Shown here: in pieces, positions 6,788-8,823 of the stretch
Layout of the letters: the number at the start of each line of letters is the position of its first letter
Numbering within the stretch: the stretch's first letter is position 1
Source of the DNA: an uncultured Pirellula sp.
GTDB lineage: Bacteria; Planctomycetota; Planctomycetia; Pirellulales; Pirellulaceae
Direction: 5' to 3'
NCBI GenBank assembly: GCA_903892365.1
Contig: CAITIF010000310.1
Location: 1 to 8,823, forward strand
Length of the DNA stretch: 8,823 nucleotides
Notes under the pieces: generated by a model
Told to the model about the DNA's origin: nothing
Seen by the model: only the letters and a program-made list of their open reading frames with translations
Database searches by the model: none
Translations under genes and position numbers: made by a program

Positions 6788-8569
6788 GTGGAAGGAAGTT
6801 CTTTTGGTTGGTGGTCCATTATTCCTCCATTGCTAACCATCGTCCTGGCAATATCCACTCGTCGAGTTGTTCCCGCTCTTCTTTTAGGTATCGTAGCGGG
6901 GACCTTAATCCTCAACTTCGTTCCCAAAACAACGCCCCAGACGGAACCAACGAACACATCAGTCGCTTCCGCAGCAGATTCAGGCACAACTCTCCCGACA
7001 GCCCCCCCTACAACTCCCGCGCCCTCGACTGAAACCGTTATACCGGCAACCACTACATCCACTGAAACGAAAGCCGCTGAACCTACACTACCGACCACAA
7101 CGACTGAAAAAGCGACAGCCTGGTTGGTTGATCTGTTCGAAAACCATCTTTGGTACAATCTTGCGGACGGAGATCATCTTCGAGTACTCGCCTTCACGAT
7201 CTTACTGGGCATGCAGATTGCATTGATTCACGCTTGTGGTGGCATGGAAGCGATCGTGAGTTGGCTTGCCCCGTTAGCCCGCGGCCGCCGCAGCGGTCAA
7301 GTCCTCACGTATGTACTCGGCTTAATCATCTTTATCGATGACTATGCCAACACACTGCTTCTTGGATCAACAATGCGTCCTGTTACCGATCGACTTAGGA
7401 TATCCCGTGAGAAGCTATCCTTTATTGTTGATAGTACGGCTGCTCCCGTTTCCGGCTTAGCCTTAGTCAGCACGTGGGTCGCAACGGAGATTTCAGCGAT
7501 CAGCTCCGGATTCGAACAAGTGGGCCAAGATATCGGCGGCCAATCGTTCTCTATCTTTGTTGAAACCATCCCGAGTCGCTTCTATGTGATATTCATGCTG
7601 ATCTTCGTGTTCTTGGTTGCCATCATGAATCGCGATTTCGGCTCTATGCTTACCGCTGAACGCAAAGCTCTAATCGACCCGCCAGGCAAGCCCAAAAACA
7701 CATCGGACTATATCGAAGCAAAGAAAGGAAATGTATGGTATGCCTTCTTGCCCATCGGCATAACCGTCTTCATGGTCTTCACCCTGCTGATTCAAACAGG
7801 ACTTGCAGGAAGCGATCCTGCGGAACTTAATTCACTAGACGGTTGGCGATATTGGGCTACGCTATTTGGAAATGGTAATTCCTATATCGCTCTGCTTTAC
7901 GGAAGCTTGGCTGGCTTGATCACGATCATCCTGATGTCACAAGCTGGACGTCTCTTGAACGTATCCGAGCTGGAAAAAAGCCTCATATCGGGTTTCCTGC
8001 ATGTCCTACCGGCTCTAGTTATTCTTTGGCTTGCTTGGACCTTGAGCCGCTTGGCAGGGAAAGATTTTCTGGGGACGGGAAGTTATCTCGCGGACATGAT
8101 CAAGGGGAACATTCCACTAGCACTCATGCCCACAATTACATTTGTACTTGCCTGTGGAATCGCCTTCTCCACCGGCACAAGCTGGGGAACAATGAGTCTC
8201 GTCATCCCACTTACCATCCAAACTTTGTGGGAAATGCTCAACAACCTGGAACCCGCTGCTCGAATCCACGACCCTATTATGATCGCCTGTATTGGCAGCG
8301 TCCTAGCAGGCGCCATCTTCGGTGACCATTGCTCACCCATTTCCGATACAACCGTACTCTCTGCTCGTGCCTCAGACTGCGATTTAATCGCGCATACTCG
8401 CACTCAAATGCCCTATGCACTCACGGTCGCCGGCATCTCCATCCTATGCGGCACACTCCCTATCGGCTTCGGTGCCCCCGCTTGGCTCCTCCTGATTCTC
8501 GGCACGGTCGCCATGATCGCCGTCGTTCTTCTTGTTGGCCAAAAAGTTGAAACGCAAACGGAAAATTAA
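6788..8569 (+). CDS. Na+/H+ antiporter, NhaC family
   Basis: This integral membrane protein should exchange Na+ for H+ across the inner membrane. GTG 6788 is the preferred start (593 residues): GGGAGAG lies just upstream and the product then begins in typical family style, FGWWSIIPPLLTIVLA. An in-frame TTG at 6713 would add 25 polar residues and has no SD. Two helices cover residues about 8-45. The core signature IFIDDYANTLLLGSTMRPVTDR carries D184 and D185. The C-terminal signature GDHCSPISDTTVLS lies near 512-525. The remaining helices are evenly spread to the end. Unusually, residues 46-111 form a Thr/Pro-rich insert (23 Thr of 66) between helices 2 and 3. The gene follows the kinase gene after 127 bases without a clear terminator, so read-through transcription is possible. 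The ion specificity cannot be read from sequence. Confidence 0.92.
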   Translation: MEGSSFGWWSIIPPLLTIVLAISTRRVVPALLLGIVAGTLILNFVPKTTPQTEPTNTSVASAADSGTTLPTAPPTTPAPSTETVIPATTTSTETKAAEPTLPTTTTEKATAWLVDLFENHLWYNLADGDHLRVLAFTILLGMQIALIHACGGMEAIVSWLAPLARGRRSGQVLTYVLGLIIFIDDYANTLLLGSTMRPVTDRLRISREKLSFIVDSTAAPVSGLALVSTWVATEISAISSGFEQVGQDIGGQSFSIFVETIPSRFYVIFMLIFVFLVAIMNRDFGSMLTAERKALIDPPGKPKNTSDYIEAKKGNVWYAFLPIGITVFMVFTLLIQTGLAGSDPAELNSLDGWRYWATLFGNGNSYIALLYGSLAGLITIILMSQAGRLLNVSELEKSLISGFLHVLPALVILWLAWTLSRLAGKDFLGTGSYLADMIKGNIPLALMPTITFVLACGIAFSTGTSWGTMSLVIPLTIQTLWEMLNNLEPAARIHDPIMIACIGSVLAGAIFGDHCSPISDTTVLSARASDCDLIAHTRTQMPYALTVAGISILCGTLPIGFGAPAWLLLILGTVAMIAVVLLVGQKVETQTEN

Positions 8570-8823
8570 GCCCCATTCCGTACGCGGATAAGGATGGTCA
8601 GGCCGCGGGTAAGCGAAGGAACGACTTTATGTCGTTCCTTCGCAAGTTATGGCGTGGCTACTCTACGCTGTGCGCTAAGCCACATACAACTTGAAGCTCA
8701 TTTGTTCGGCTCATCGACGGTCCATCCCCTGAGCACAACATTCATCGACTCTTGAATATGTATTCGCTCGACTGTGCATTCCCTTCCAAAGTATTATAAA
8801 ACCCCTTCACAAGTGGTGGTTTC
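8570..8823. other. Region downstream of the antiporter
   Basis: Apart from the structured repeat copy at 8613-8683, no gene is recognisable in these 254 bases. A weak inverted repeat AAACC/GGTTT (8799-8803 with 8818-8822) lies at the window edge, but its inner part does not pair well. Confidence 0.5.
8613..8683 (+). repeat. Structured repeat, copy 2 (perfect 13-bp hairpin plus conserved tail)
   Basis: GCGAAGGAACGAC (8613-8625) pairs perfectly with 8631-8643 around a TTTAT loop. The tail AAGTTATGGCGTGGCTA (8644-8660) matches copy 1 at 15 of 17 bases. A second hairpin pairs GTGGCT (8654-8659) with AGCCAC (8678-8683). Relative to copy 1, stem position 7 changes A-T to G-C and position 12 G-C to A-T, while positions 3 and 10 change from wobbles to full pairs. 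The element starts 43 bases after the antiporter stop and has no T-run. Confidence 0.78.

Noticed and set aside
6577..7158. Minus-strand open frame of 193 codons, rich in Val and Gly
   Set aside because: It is antisense to the kinase end and to the Thr-rich insert of the antiporter; the composition is the mirror of Thr codons.
8799..8822. Terminator hairpin at the right edge
   Set aside because: Only the outer AAACC/GGTTT pairs hold, the interior is mismatched, and the downstream sequence is cut off.

Overview
The window most resembles a chromosomal segment of a planctomycete (Planctomycetota, Pirellula-like), at about 50% GC. This is inferred from gene style: an exported Ig-like protein with a disordered tail, a response regulator with an N-terminal excisionase-type HTH, weak Shine-Dalgarno signals, and GTG starts. 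The only gene whose identity is beyond doubt is mnmG, a universal bacterial gene, so the taxonomic call is tentative.

Layout. Bases 1-1189 (minus) hold the N-terminal ~396 codons of a secreted protein that runs off the left edge. A 412-base divergent spacer follows, then mnmG (1602-3452, plus), the FAD-dependent tRNA wobble-uridine modification enzyme. Just downstream lies a structured repeat (3470-3550). Next is a decayed minus-strand gene (4412 to 3738) for a secreted thioredoxin-like protein; one uninterrupted frame is broken only by three stop codons. A gene-poor stretch of about 455 bases carries a near-consensus sigma70 promoter (TTGACC-N16-TATAAT, 4687-4714) for the response regulator gene (4868-5461). 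That gene ends at a strong intrinsic terminator (5537-5567). Behind the terminator, a pair of TATGCCGGTA repeats precedes a soluble histidine kinase gene (5653-6660). A NhaC-family Na+/H+ antiporter gene follows (best start 6788, to 8569) and is itself followed by a second copy of the structured repeat (8613-8683).

How the genes work together. The HTH-REC regulator and the soluble kinase are plausibly a cognate pair although they are separate transcription units. The antiporter follows the kinase on the same strand after 127 bases with no obvious terminator, so co-transcription is possible but unproven. mnmG and the exported protein are independent of these.

The most notable signal is the repeated hairpin element found immediately 3' of both mnmG and the antiporter. 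The two copies differ in their stems, but every difference preserves pairing (two double compensatory changes and two wobble-to-Watson-Crick changes), while the TTTAT loop and the following 17 bases are nearly unchanged.
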